DNA from: Burkholderiaceae bacterium
GTDB lineage: Bacteria; Pseudomonadota; Gammaproteobacteria; Burkholderiales; Burkholderiaceae_C
Assembly: GCA_016790575.1 (NCBI GenBank)
Contig: JAEUOU010000006.1
Coordinates: forward strand, 120,737-184,736
Length of the DNA: 64,000 bases
Direction: 5' to 3'
This document shows, one piece after another, positions 33,949-42,802 of this stretch. A program made the translations under genes and the position numbers. The notes under the pieces were generated by a model, which saw nothing but the letters and a program-made list of their open reading frames with translations, ran no database searches and was not told the DNA's origin. Each line of letters begins with the position of its first letter. The stretch's first letter is position 1.

Positions 33949-34946
33949 TGGGCCTGGGGCTGCAGGTTGATGCTTTTCGCGATGGCGTTGTAGCGTTCGA
34001 TTTCGCTGGCGTAGACCTTGGCCAGTTCGGCGACCGACTTGGGCGCCAGGATGGCGTTGCCGGTGGCTTCGAGTGCTTTGCGCAGTTCGGCGTTCTGCAG
34101 GGCGTCGTAGGCGGCCTTGTTCAGGCGGGCCACGGCGTCGTCCGGGGTGCCTTTGGCCACCTGCAGGCCCAGCCAGAGGTCGAACTCCATCTCGGACAGA
34201 CCGGGCATCGCGGCCATGCCCGGGTACTGTTTGAACAGCGGGTGCGGCGCCTTGGCGGTGATGCCCAGCGCCTTGATCTTGCCGTCGGCAATGGTGGGCA
34301 TCACGGGGCCGGCCATGGGCAGGAAGGCCATGTCGATCTGCCCGCCGATCAGGTCGGGGATGACGTTGGCGATGCCCCGGTACGGCACATGCAGCAGCTT
34401 GGTCTTGGTGACCTGGGCGAATTTTTCGCCGATCAGGTGGTACATGGAGCCGGGGCCGACACTGCCGTAGGACAGCGGCTTGTCGGCGGACTTGCGGGCG
34501 AGCGCGATCAGGTCTTCGACCGACTTGACGTCCAGATTCGGCCGAATGGCCAGCACCATGTTGGTGCTGATGAGCTGGGCGGCGAGCCGGAAGTCTTCCG
34601 GCTTGTAGCGGATGCCCTGAATGGCCAGGGGCGTGAGCATCAGTTCCATCGGTGTGCCGGGAACGATCATGTGGCCGTCGGCAGGCGCGCCCAGCGCTTT
34701 CATCAGTCCGATGGAGCCGCCGGCACCACCGACGTTGTCCACCACAATGGTCTGCCCGAGTTTCCCGGACAGTTCCGGCTGCAGCTTGCGGGCGACGAAA
34801 TCGGACGCGCCGCCGGCCGGGTAGGGCACCAGCAGCGTGATGGTCTTCGTCGGAAACCCTTGGGCCCAGGCAGGCAATCCGGCGCTGGCGGCGACGGCAG
34901 CGGCGGCAAGGGTGATGGCGTGACGGCGGGTGAAGGCGGCGGGCAT
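33945..34946 (-). CDS. Bug-family (TctC-type) extracytoplasmic solute receptor
   Basis: A 333-residue periplasmic binding protein starting at ATG 34946, eight bases after GGAG. The N-terminus FTRRHAITLAAAAVAASAGLPAWAQ contains a twin-Arg-like RR and a hydrophobic core with signal cleavage after AWA. The mature protein opens with FPTKTITLLVPYPAGGASDFVAR, the Bug signature binding a carboxylate, then GQTIVVDNVGGAGGSIG and LSYGSVGPGSMYHL. It heads an operon with two amidases. The TctBA permease in this window lies 10 kb away, so a partnership is only a possibility. Confidence 0.9.
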   Translation of the reverse strand: MPAAFTRRHAITLAAAAVAASAGLPAWAQGFPTKTITLLVPYPAGGASDFVARKLQPELSGKLGQTIVVDNVGGAGGSIGLMKALGAPADGHMIVPGTPMELMLTPLAIQGIRYKPEDFRLAAQLISTNMVLAIRPNLDVKSVEDLIALARKSADKPLSYGSVGPGSMYHLIGEKFAQVTKTKLLHVPYRGIANVIPDLIGGQIDMAFLPMAGPVMPTIADGKIKALGITAKAPHPLFKQYPGMAAMPGLSEMEFDLWLGLQVAKGTPDDAVARLNKAAYDALQNAELRKALEATGNAILAPKSVAELAKVYASEIERYNAIAKSINLQPQAQ

Positions 34947-35075
34947 GGGCGGGTCTCCGGTTTGCTTGGGGGGAAATGACAGGCCCGATGTTCTGCCGCG
35001 AAGCCCCCGGCCCGTTATCAAGAACCGGCAAAGGCGATGCCGGGTTTTCCCGCGCGTGTGGCGCAGCGACCCGGG

Positions 35076-36092
35076 TCAGCCGGACGGACTGCGGTGGTCG
35101 CGGTGGCCGGCGGTGGTCGATGGCAACTCGCCGAACTGGGCCTTGTAGTCGCGCGAAAACTGCCCCAGATGCCAGAAACCCCAGCGCGCGGCCACATCCT
35201 GCACGGCCAGCCCGCCTCCGCGCAGGTCTCGCCGCGCGCCGTTGAGGCGGACGGCGCGCAGGTACTTCACCGGGTTGGTGCCCAGCACGTCCTGGAAACA
35301 GTAGTTGAGCTTGCGCCGGCTGGCGCCGACCCGTTGACAGACTTCGAGCATGGACAACGGTTCGTCGGTGTGCGAGAGCATCAGCTCGCAGGCCTTGTCG
35401 ACCAGCCGCTTGCGCGCCGCCACGCGTGACAGCTCGGACGTGTCCACCTGCGGGGGCAGCACCTCGATCCACTCGATCAGCACCTCGTCGCGCAGCTGGC
35501 GCAGCGCCAGTTCGTCGCGCAGTGGCGCGCCGTCGCCGGTCGCGGTGGCCATGGCCGCCTGGTGCAAGCTGCGCAGCGCCTCGGCGGCGGCCGGCCGGGC
35601 CGGCAACACCAGCTGCGCCCGGATCCAGGGCGACAGCGGCTTGAGGTACATGCGTTCCCACAGCGAGGCCAGCAGGTCGGCATCCACCACGGCCGCGATC
35701 AGCCGGAAATCGCGCGGCGAGCACAGGTCGAGTTCTTCGCTGCGGCCCACCATGACGGCGTCGCGGTCCACCCGCTGGCCGTTGAAGATGGCCGCTTCCG
35801 TCTGCTGCAGCGGCATGGCAAAACCGTAGGCGCCGGTGCCCAGGTCGCCGCGCTGGCGCAGCGCCTGGCTGGATTCTTCCCGCACCAGGCGCAGCCCCGG
35901 CAACTGCACATGTTGCACCAGGCCCTGGAAGCGTCCGGGCGACAGCTGTTCGTACCGCTGGTGCCAGTCGGGTTGGGCATGGGCGTGTCGGTCGACATCG
36001 TCGGTGCGTGCGGTCCACCGCCAGGCGCCTGGCGCGGCCAGAGGCGTGGGGCCGTCCGCGGGGGGTGGCAGCGTTGGGGGCGGGCAGGGCAT
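35076..36092 (-). CDS. AraC-family transcriptional regulator
   Basis: A 338-residue regulator. The C-terminal AraC domain shows HTDEPLSMLEVCQRVGASRRKLNYCFQ as the first helix-turn-helix and AVQDVAARWGFWHLGQFSRDYKAQFG as the second. The N-terminal part (about 20-210) contains a cupin-like segment including GTGAYGFAMPLQQTEAAIFNGQ. The start at 36092 is the first plausible ATG; the open frame runs on for kilobases as antisense to the next cluster. It is divergent from the amidotransferase/P450 cluster and lies upstream of the receptor/amidase operon, so it may control either. Confidence 0.82.
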   Translation of the reverse strand: MPCPPPTLPPPADGPTPLAAPGAWRWTARTDDVDRHAHAQPDWHQRYEQLSPGRFQGLVQHVQLPGLRLVREESSQALRQRGDLGTGAYGFAMPLQQTEAAIFNGQRVDRDAVMVGRSEELDLCSPRDFRLIAAVVDADLLASLWERMYLKPLSPWIRAQLVLPARPAAAEALRSLHQAAMATATGDGAPLRDELALRQLRDEVLIEWIEVLPPQVDTSELSRVAARKRLVDKACELMLSHTDEPLSMLEVCQRVGASRRKLNYCFQDVLGTNPVKYLRAVRLNGARRDLRGGGLAVQDVAARWGFWHLGQFSRDYKAQFGELPSTTAGHRDHRSPSG

Positions 36093-36218
36093 GCGGACGA
36101 TTCTGGGGGAGCGACCGGTGTGGTGGTGTCCGGGCAAACCCCGGGTTCGCGGTGCGCAAACACGATAACGCGCTTGCCGCGGTCTGCCTAGCATCGGACC
36201 ACCCCAGACCCGTTCGCC

Positions 36219-36938
36219 ATGAGCCGCCAGATCGCCATCCTGCTGACCAACACCGACCGTTCGGATTTCGCCGCCCGCCACCCCGACGACGGCGAGAAGG
36301 TGGCGGCCGCCTTGCTGGCGCTGCGGCCCGGCTGGCGCTGCCGCGTCTGGCGCGCGATCGACCATGAACTGCCGCCCGGCCCGCATGGGCTGGACGGCGT
36401 GGTCCTCACCGGCAGCCCGGCCTCGGTGCTGGACGACGAGGACTGGATTGCAAGAACTGCTGCGTTTGTGCGGCAACTGCATGCGCACCGGGTGCCGACC
36501 GTGGGCCTGTGTTTTGGTCACCAGCTGATCGCCACCGCGTTGGGCGGTCAGGTTGAGCAGACCGCCCGCTGGGGCCTGGGCCGTGGCCAGGTGCGCCTGA
36601 ACACCCGGCTGCCCTGGATGGACCCGCCGCAAGACCTCCTGAACCTGTTCGCCGTCCACCAGGACCAGGTGACGCGGCTGCCCGACGGCGCCCGCCTGCT
36701 GGGCGGCAGCCCGTTCTGCCCGGTGGGTTGTTATGTGGTGGAAGACCACATGCTGGCGGTGCAGTTTCACCCCGAGCTGTCGCGACCCTTCATGCGCGAA
36801 CTGCTGGACCATTTCAGCGCCGAGTGGCCGGCCGATGCGTTGGCGCAAGCGCGCGAGGACATCGAACAACCGGTGGACGCCGACCTGTTTTTCCGCTGGA
36901 TCGTGAATTTCATCGAGCAGCGCGCCCCCGGCGCCTGA
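36219..36938 (+). CDS. Class I glutamine amidotransferase-like hydrolase (possible gamma-glutamyl amide hydrolase)
   Basis: A 239-residue protein with the class I amidotransferase triad: nucleophile Cys in PTVGLCFGHQLIATALGG, and His/Glu in LAVQFHPELSRPF. It is a stand-alone domain with no synthetase partner such as GuaA. Stand-alone members near glutamine-synthetase-like genes act as gamma-glutamyl hydrolases, for example PuuD (gamma-Glu-GABA) and AtdA2 (gamma-glutamylanilide). It is the first gene of the P450 cluster, 27 bp before the P450 gene, which supports that kind of role. The start matches the protein alignment from SRQIAILLTNTDRSDF. Confidence 0.78.
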   Translation: MSRQIAILLTNTDRSDFAARHPDDGEKVAAALLALRPGWRCRVWRAIDHELPPGPHGLDGVVLTGSPASVLDDEDWIARTAAFVRQLHAHRVPTVGLCFGHQLIATALGGQVEQTARWGLGRGQVRLNTRLPWMDPPQDLLNLFAVHQDQVTRLPDGARLLGGSPFCPVGCYVVEDHMLAVQFHPELSRPFMRELLDHFSAEWPADALAQAREDIEQPVDADLFFRWIVNFIEQRAPGA

Positions 36939-36965
36939 GTCCGCCATACCGCAACACACACCGCC

Positions 36966-38231
36966 ATGACGATCTGGAACCCCACCGACGACGGCCACGC
37001 CGATCTGTCCAGCCACGACAGCTTTGTCCACGGCGCGCCCCACAACACGTTTCGGCGGCTGCGCGACGAGGATCCGATGGCCTGGTGCGAATGGGCCGGC
37101 GGCAAGGGTTTCTGGTCGGTCACCCGGCATGCCGACATTCTGGAGCTCAACCGCAGCTTCCAGCGCCTGAGTTCGGCACAGGGCATTCGCATGGAAGACC
37201 AGACCCGCGAGGAATACCTGGCCCGGCGCACCTTTCAGGAAACCGATCCCCCCGAACACACCCGCACCCGCCTGCTGGTCGCCAAGGCGTTCTCCAAGCC
37301 GATGATTGCGCTGTATGAGCAGCAGATCCGCGAACTGTGCGCCACCATACTGGACCAGGCGCTGGAGCACACGGAGTTTGACGCGGTGCACGCGATCGCC
37401 CGGCAGTTGCCCATGCGCATGCTGGGCCGGATCGTCGGACTGCCGGAGGAAGACCTGGACTGGCTGGTGGATCGTGGCGACGCGCTCATGGCCAACACCG
37501 ACAGCGACTTCACGCGTCATGTGATCGACCAGGTGGACACCGATGCCTACCGATTCATGCCGTTTCGCTCGCCCGCCGGCGCCGAGCTTTACGACTACGC
37601 GGCGCGGCTGATGGAACGCAAGCGCGACGCCGGTGACCGCAGTGGCGTGCTGCACCTCATCACCCAGCCGGACGCCCAGGGCAACGTCATCAGCGATACC
37701 GAATTCCGCAACTTTTTCTGCCTGCTGGTGGCGGCGGGTAACGACACCACGCGTTACTCCATCGCCGCGGCGCTGCATGCCTTGGCCAACCAGCCGGGCC
37801 TCATGGAAGACCTGCGGGCCATCCAGGGGGAGGCGGCCTGGGAAGGTGTGGCCGACGAATTCATCCGCTGGGCATCGCCGGCCACCCATTTCCGCCGCAC
37901 CGCAACCGAGGATTTCGAGTACCACGGCAAGCTCGTGCGGGCCGGTGACAAGGTGCTGCTGTGGTTCATCTCGGGCAACCGCGACGAGCGCGCCTTCGAA
38001 GCCCCGTTCACCGTCAACCTGCAGCGTGGCGTGAACCGGCATCTGTCCTTCGGGCAGGGTGGTCCGCACACCTGTCTGGGCATGTGGCTGGCGCGGCTGG
38101 AGCTGCGCGTGCTGCTGCAGGAGCTGCTGGCGCGGGTGCGCGGCATAGAACAGACGGGCGAACACGCCTTCCTGCGCTCCAACTTTGTCTGTGGCATCAA
38201 GCGCCTGCCGGTGCGCATGCACCGGCTCTGA
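36966..38231 (+). CDS. Cytochrome P450 monooxygenase
   Basis: A 421-residue soluble bacterial P450. The I-helix oxygen-activation motif is VAAGNDTTRYSI, the K-helix ExxR is E298-FIR301, and the heme loop LSFGQGGPHTCLGMWLARLE places the Cys ligand at C370. The FGxGGPHxC spacing has one residue more than the common FGxGxHxC and resembles CYP124/CYP125-type loops. It needs two electrons per turnover: a 2Fe-2S ferredoxin gene lies in the same operon, but no ferredoxin reductase is found. The enzyme sits between an amidotransferase-like hydrolase and a glutamine-synthetase-like gene, so oxidation of a gamma-glutamylated amine is proposed. Confidence 0.9.
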   Translation: MTIWNPTDDGHADLSSHDSFVHGAPHNTFRRLRDEDPMAWCEWAGGKGFWSVTRHADILELNRSFQRLSSAQGIRMEDQTREEYLARRTFQETDPPEHTRTRLLVAKAFSKPMIALYEQQIRELCATILDQALEHTEFDAVHAIARQLPMRMLGRIVGLPEEDLDWLVDRGDALMANTDSDFTRHVIDQVDTDAYRFMPFRSPAGAELYDYAARLMERKRDAGDRSGVLHLITQPDAQGNVISDTEFRNFFCLLVAAGNDTTRYSIAAALHALANQPGLMEDLRAIQGEAAWEGVADEFIRWASPATHFRRTATEDFEYHGKLVRAGDKVLLWFISGNRDERAFEAPFTVNLQRGVNRHLSFGQGGPHTCLGMWLARLELRVLLQELLARVRGIEQTGEHAFLRSNFVCGIKRLPVRMHRL

Positions 38232-38252
38232 ACAACCCGAAAGGAACCTGTG

Positions 38253-39557
38253 ATGACTGGAAACGATTCCTCCGCGATGGAACGGCTGCGGGTGCTGTTT
38301 TGCGACCACCTGGCCATCGCACGGGGCAAATACGTGCCGCTGCGGCCGGGCCGGGGTGGCGCGGCGCGCTTCTGCCGCGGCACCTTCGGGGTCACCTACG
38401 AGAAGGAACTGATCCCGGTGCCCGGCGCCATGGTGCTGGAAGGATTGCCCGACATGGAGGCGGTGTACCGCGCCGAGGACGTGCGCCCCGGCTGGCAACC
38501 CGGCACGCGGATCGCCATCGGCGACCTCAAGGCCAATGACGGCACGCCGCTGCCGATGTGCGGGCGCACGGCCCTGAAGAAAGCCGTGGCCGACTGGCAG
38601 GCGCTGGGTTACACGCCCATGGTGGGGATCGAGCTGGAAGCCTACGTGTTCCAGATCGGCGGGGACGGCAGTCTGACGCCTTACGAAACGCCGTCGGCCC
38701 ATGTGTATGCGACCGGCCCGTTCGCCGATCCTCGCGGCTTCACCGACACCTTGTGGGACAAGGCGTGCGCGGCAGGTTTTCGCATTGACAGCCTCAACAC
38801 CGAATACGACTCGCCCCAGTTTGAACTGACGCTGACCTACGACCACGCGGTGCGGGCGGTGGACGACATCTTCCTGTTTCGCCTGCTGGCGCGCGAGGTC
38901 GCTTTCCAGCACGGTCTGCTGCTGACCTTCATGCCCAAACCGGTACTGACCACGGGCGGCAGCGGGGTCCATGTCAACTTCAGTCTCAACAACACCGAGG
39001 GCCGCAACGCGATTTCCGGAGGGGCTGATGCGTCGCAATTCAATGAACTGACGCTTGCCTGCACCGCCGGGCTGATGCACCACCACCCGGCGCTGGCCGG
39101 CTTGCTGGCGCCCAGCGCGAATTCCTACCAGCGCCTGCAGCCGGCCAGCCTGTCGGGCTTCTGGCAGAACTGGGCCGTCGACCACCGGGGCGTGACCGTG
39201 CGCCTGTCTGCAGAGGCCGGCCCGGCGGCCCGGATCGAGCACCGCATGGGCGACGCTTGCGCCAACCCCTACACCCATACCGCGGCGGTGCTGCAGGCGG
39301 CCCGGCTGGGCTGGATCCACCGGTATGCGCTGCAGCCCGCAGAAACCGGGGATTGTCTGGAGAACAAGGACGCGACACGCAGCGTGGCGCCCGATCTGGC
39401 CGGTGCGCTGGACGCGCTGGAAGCAGACACCGCGCTGGTGCAGGCGGTGGGCGAGGGCCTGGTGGCCAACCACGTGGGCATGAAGCGCCATGAAATCACC
39501 CGCACCGCGGCGCTGGCCGGTGACGCGCTGCGCGACTACTACATCCGTTTCATCTGA
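38253..39557 (+). CDS. Glutamine-synthetase-like gamma-glutamyl-amide synthetase
   Basis: A 434-residue protein of the type I GS fold. Metal and substrate motifs are MVGIELEAYVFQ, NTEYDSPQFELTLTYDHA, TTGGSGVHVNFSLNN (the His-containing ATP/metal loop), ANSYQRLQPAS and AARIEHRMGDACANPYTH. It lacks the adenylylation-site loop of housekeeping GlnA. In amine catabolism relatives such as PuuA, IpuC and AtdA1 join glutamate to an amine. GTG 38250 is directly before ATG 38253; the ATG is preferred since AAGGA lies at proper distance. It is 21 bp from the P450 gene and 14 bp from the ferredoxin gene. Confidence 0.87.
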   Translation: MTGNDSSAMERLRVLFCDHLAIARGKYVPLRPGRGGAARFCRGTFGVTYEKELIPVPGAMVLEGLPDMEAVYRAEDVRPGWQPGTRIAIGDLKANDGTPLPMCGRTALKKAVADWQALGYTPMVGIELEAYVFQIGGDGSLTPYETPSAHVYATGPFADPRGFTDTLWDKACAAGFRIDSLNTEYDSPQFELTLTYDHAVRAVDDIFLFRLLAREVAFQHGLLLTFMPKPVLTTGGSGVHVNFSLNNTEGRNAISGGADASQFNELTLACTAGLMHHHPALAGLLAPSANSYQRLQPASLSGFWQNWAVDHRGVTVRLSAEAGPAARIEHRMGDACANPYTHTAAVLQAARLGWIHRYALQPAETGDCLENKDATRSVAPDLAGALDALEADTALVQAVGEGLVANHVGMKRHEITRTAALAGDALRDYYIRFI

Positions 39558-39571
39558 GCCGAGGTTCCACC

Positions 39572-39886
39572 ATGCCCCTGATTCACTGGACCCTGCCTGA
39601 TGGCAGCCGCATTTCGGACGAGGTCGCCGACGGCACCAACCTGATGGACGCGGCCCAGTTCGCCGGCGTGCCCGGCATTGCCGGTGAATGCGGCGGTTGC
39701 ATGAGCTGCGCGACCTGCCAGGTGGTGGTCGATCCAGCGTGGATCGACCGGGTCGGCGTGGCCTGTGACCAGGAACGCATGCTGCTGGAGGCCGCCACGG
39801 TGGCCCCCCAGGACCGCAGCCGGTTGAGCTGCCAGATCGTGGCGCATCGGGCACTGGACGGCCTGGTGCTCCATTTGCCGGCCTGA
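39572..39886 (+). CDS. Adrenodoxin-type 2Fe-2S ferredoxin
   Basis: A 104-residue ferredoxin. Cluster ligands lie in AGECGGCMSCATCQVVV: the C-x5-C-x2-C pattern of vertebrate/putidaredoxin-type proteins, with the fourth Cys in RSRLSCQI. Another Cys occupies the loop within the pattern, and one in RVGVACDQ is extra. Proteins of this class pass electrons from a flavin reductase to bacterial P450s. Its place two genes after the P450 gene makes it the probable redox partner. Confidence 0.9.
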   Translation: MPLIHWTLPDGSRISDEVADGTNLMDAAQFAGVPGIAGECGGCMSCATCQVVVDPAWIDRVGVACDQERMLLEAATVAPQDRSRLSCQIVAHRALDGLVLHLPA

Positions 39887-39907
39887 GGACTGGCTGCAGG
39901 AACTGTC

Positions 39908-41392
39908 ATGGACCCATCCCGCATCAACGCCTTGCGTGAACTCCCGGTGGACGATGGCCGTTTGCTGATCGGCGGCCAATGGCTGGCCGCCCGCAATGGC
40001 GAGCAGCTCGATGTCGTTTCGCCGATCGATGGGCGGCGCCTGTGTGGCATCGCCGCGGCAGGCGTCACCGATGTCGATGCGGCGGTGCGCGCCGCGCGCC
40101 AAAGCTTCGAAGCCGGTTCCTGGTCACGGCTGCCGCCCGCCGAGCGCAAGAAGGTGATGTTTCGCATTGCCGACCGTATCGAGGCGCAGCAGGCCGAACT
40201 GGCCGTGCTCGGAGTGCGCGACAACGGCACCGAGATCGCGATGGCCTGGAAAGCGGAGCCGGGCAGCGCGGCCGCCACCTTTCGTTTCTATGCCGAATGC
40301 ATCGACAAGCGGCCGGGCGAGATCGCCCCGACGGCCGAGAACGTGCTCGGCCTGGTGCACCGCGAGCCCATCGGCGTCGTGGCGGCCATCGTGCCGTGGA
40401 ACTTTCCGCAGATGATCGGCGCCTGGAAGATCGCGCCCGCGCTGGCCGCCGGCAATTCGGTGGTCCTGAAACCTTCGGAGGACGCCTCGCTTGCCCTGCT
40501 GGCGCTGGCGAAGGTCTGCCACGAGGCCGGCCTTCCCGACGGTGTGCTGAACGTGGTGACCGGCACGGGTTCGGTCACCGGCGACGCCCTGGCCCGCCAT
40601 CCGGATGTGGACGTGCTGGTATTTACCGGCTCGGGCGCGGTGGGGCGGCAGCTGCTCAAGGCCAGCGCAGAGTCCAACCTGAAGCGGGTATATCTGGAGC
40701 TGGGCGGCAAGAGCCCGAACATCGTCTTTGCCGACGCACCCGACCTGGTGCAGGCTGCCCGGGTGTCGGCCCAGGGCATCTTCCGCAACAGCGGCCAGGT
40801 GTGTGTGGCCGGCTCGCGCCTGCTCGTGCAGCGTGACATTCACGAGGATTTTGTCCAGCGGCTGTGCGATGCCGCTTCGCGGCTGCGGGTGGGCGACCCG
40901 CTGGATGTGCAGACCGACGTCGGCGCGGTCAGCAGCCGGCGCCAACTTGACCGCAACCGCGCCGCGCTGGCCCGGGCGGTCGAACAGGGCGCCCGCGTGC
41001 GCACCGGGGGCGAGTGCATCGAACCCGTTCCCGGCGGCTGCTACATGCGCCCGGCGGTGGTGGACCAGGTGAATCCGGCGATGGAACTGGCCCGCGAGGA
41101 AGTGTTTGGTCCGGTGCTCGCAGTGCTGCCCTTCGACGACGAGGCCGACGCCATCCGGCTGGCCAACGACTCGCCCTATGGCCTGGCGGCCGGGGTCTGG
41201 ACCGCCAGCCTCTCCCGCGCCCACCGCATGGTGCGGGCCGTGCGCGCCGGCGTGGTGCATGTCAACACGTACGGCGGGCCGGACATCACCGTGCCGCTGG
41301 GCGGCGTGCGCCAGTCGGGCAACGGACACGACAAATCGATTCACGCGCTGGACAAGTACCAGGACCTCAAGACCGCCTGGATCCAGCTTTGA
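39908..41392 (+). CDS. NAD(P)-dependent aldehyde dehydrogenase
   Basis: A 494-residue ALDH. The cofactor region has VAAIVPWNFPQMIGAWKIAP and the Rossmann turn VFTGSGAVGRQL; the general base Glu is in YLELGGKSPNIVF, and the nucleophile Cys in RNSGQVCVAGSRL. It resembles gamma-(glutamylamino)butyraldehyde or betaine aldehyde dehydrogenases (PuuC type), with subgroup assignment not certain. It would oxidise the aldehyde made after P450-dependent oxidation of the amine. It follows the ferredoxin gene by 21 bp. Confidence 0.88.
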   Translation: MDPSRINALRELPVDDGRLLIGGQWLAARNGEQLDVVSPIDGRRLCGIAAAGVTDVDAAVRAARQSFEAGSWSRLPPAERKKVMFRIADRIEAQQAELAVLGVRDNGTEIAMAWKAEPGSAAATFRFYAECIDKRPGEIAPTAENVLGLVHREPIGVVAAIVPWNFPQMIGAWKIAPALAAGNSVVLKPSEDASLALLALAKVCHEAGLPDGVLNVVTGTGSVTGDALARHPDVDVLVFTGSGAVGRQLLKASAESNLKRVYLELGGKSPNIVFADAPDLVQAARVSAQGIFRNSGQVCVAGSRLLVQRDIHEDFVQRLCDAASRLRVGDPLDVQTDVGAVSSRRQLDRNRAALARAVEQGARVRTGGECIEPVPGGCYMRPAVVDQVNPAMELAREEVFGPVLAVLPFDDEADAIRLANDSPYGLAAGVWTASLSRAHRMVRAVRAGVVHVNTYGGPDITVPLGGVRQSGNGHDKSIHALDKYQDLKTAWIQL

Positions 41393-41409
41393 CATCCGCA
41401 GGAAACCCG

Positions 41410-42786
41410 ATGACCACCGAACAGCTCAAGGCCGACAACGCGCAATACCTCTGGCACCCCATGGCCCACCCGGCCGCGATGAAAAAGTCGCGCCCCGACA
41501 TCATTGCCCGCGGCGAAGGCTGCTGGGTCTGGGATGTCGACGGCCACAAGTTGCTCGACGGCGTGGCTGGCCTGTGGAGCAGCAACCTGGGGCACAGCTG
41601 TCGGGAAGTGCGCGACGCCATCGTGGCGCAGCTTGACGAACTGCCGTTCTTCAACACCTTCCGCGGCACCACACACCCGCGCGCCATCGAGCTCAGCCGC
41701 GCGCTGGTCGATCTGATGCGGCCCGACGGCGTGGCTGCGGTGATGTTTTCCAACGGCGGCAGCGACGCAGTGGAAGGCGCGCTCAAGCTGGCACGCCAGT
41801 ACCACAAGCTGCGCGGCGAGAAGGACCGCACCAAGTTCATCGCGCTGCGCCAGGGTTACCACGGTGTGCATTTCGGTGGCATGAGCGTGAACGGAAACAC
41901 CAATTTCCGCCGTCCCTACGAGCCGCTGTTGCCGGGGTGTTTTCACATCGACAGCCCGTGGCTGTACCGCAACCCGTGGACGCGCGACACCGGCACCGAG
42001 GCCGAGGCCGAACTCGGCCGGCAAACGGCCGCCGCGCTCGAGCGCGAGATCGTCTTCCAGGGTCCCGACACCGTGGCGGCCTTCATCGCCGAGCCGATCC
42101 AGGGTGCGGGCGGGGTCATCGTGCCGCCCGCCAATTTCTGGCCGCTGGTGCGCGAGGTCTGCGACCGCCATGGTGTGCTGCTGATCGCCGACGAGGTGGT
42201 GACCGGCTTCGGCCGCGCCGGCACCCTGTTCGGGACCAGGCTGTGGGGGGTCAACGCCGACCTGTGGTGCCTGGCCAAAGGCATCAGCAGCGGCTACGTC
42301 CCGCTGGGCGCCACGGCGGTCGGCCAGAAGGTGGCCCAGGTCTTCGACGCCGACGTCAGCGGCGCCGGCCAGATCGCGCACGGCTACACCTACAGCGCCC
42401 ATCCGGTGGCGGCGGCGGCGGCGCTTGCCACGCTGAAACTGCTGGTCGAGCGCGATGTGCCGGGCCATGTGTCAAGGGTCAGCGGGCCCTTCCAGTCGCG
42501 CCTGCGCGGCCTGACGCAGCGCCATGCCTGTGTCGGCGACGTGCGCGGCCACGGACTGATGCTGGGTATCGAGATGGTGGCCGATCCGCTCACGCGGGCC
42601 CCGCTGCCCCGCAGCAGTGACCTGCCCGCGCGGGTGGCCCGCGCAGCCTACCGGCGCGGGCTGATGGTGCGGGTGTCCGGCGCCAACCTGATCCTGTCGC
42701 CGCCGCTGGTCATCTCCGAGGCCGAGCTGGAGTTTTTGTGCGAAACGCTGGAAGCCGCCTTCGACGAAGCGGTGGCCGCTTCCTGA
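41410..42786 (+). CDS. Class III pyridoxal-phosphate aminotransferase
   Basis: A 458-residue enzyme starting at ATG 41410, 17 bp after the dehydrogenase stop. Class III marks are HPMAHPAAMKKSRPDI near the N-terminus, FSNGGSDAVEGALKLARQY, the PLP-phosphate region RQGYHGVHFGGMS, LIADEVVTGFGRAG with the Asp, and the Schiff-base Lys in WCLAKGISSGYVPLG. It is like beta-alanine/omega-amino acid:pyruvate or putrescine aminotransferases (SpuC/PuuE group). In this cluster it could transaminate the omega-amino acid released by the hydrolase, or the amine itself. Confidence 0.88.
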   Translation: MTTEQLKADNAQYLWHPMAHPAAMKKSRPDIIARGEGCWVWDVDGHKLLDGVAGLWSSNLGHSCREVRDAIVAQLDELPFFNTFRGTTHPRAIELSRALVDLMRPDGVAAVMFSNGGSDAVEGALKLARQYHKLRGEKDRTKFIALRQGYHGVHFGGMSVNGNTNFRRPYEPLLPGCFHIDSPWLYRNPWTRDTGTEAEAELGRQTAAALEREIVFQGPDTVAAFIAEPIQGAGGVIVPPANFWPLVREVCDRHGVLLIADEVVTGFGRAGTLFGTRLWGVNADLWCLAKGISSGYVPLGATAVGQKVAQVFDADVSGAGQIAHGYTYSAHPVAAAAALATLKLLVERDVPGHVSRVSGPFQSRLRGLTQRHACVGDVRGHGLMLGIEMVADPLTRAPLPRSSDLPARVARAAYRRGLMVRVSGANLILSPPLVISEAELEFLCETLEAAFDEAVAAS

Positions 42787-42802
42787 TACCGGAGCCCTCA
42801 CG

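Noticed and set aside
32482..36159. A 1225-codon frame suggesting a fused amidase multi-domain protein
   Set aside because: The part before the amidase runs out of frame through the Bug receptor and AraC genes and shows no domain; the GTGA overlap with the receptor stop gives a normal amidase start.
35076..39854. A 1592-codon open frame on the minus strand through the AraC gene and antisense to the P450 cluster
   Set aside because: Only its last 338 residues look like a protein (AraC family). The rest is low-complexity Arg/His/Gln/Gly sequence opposite clearly recognisable P450 and GS-like genes, as expected for stop-poor antisense frames in GC-rich DNA.
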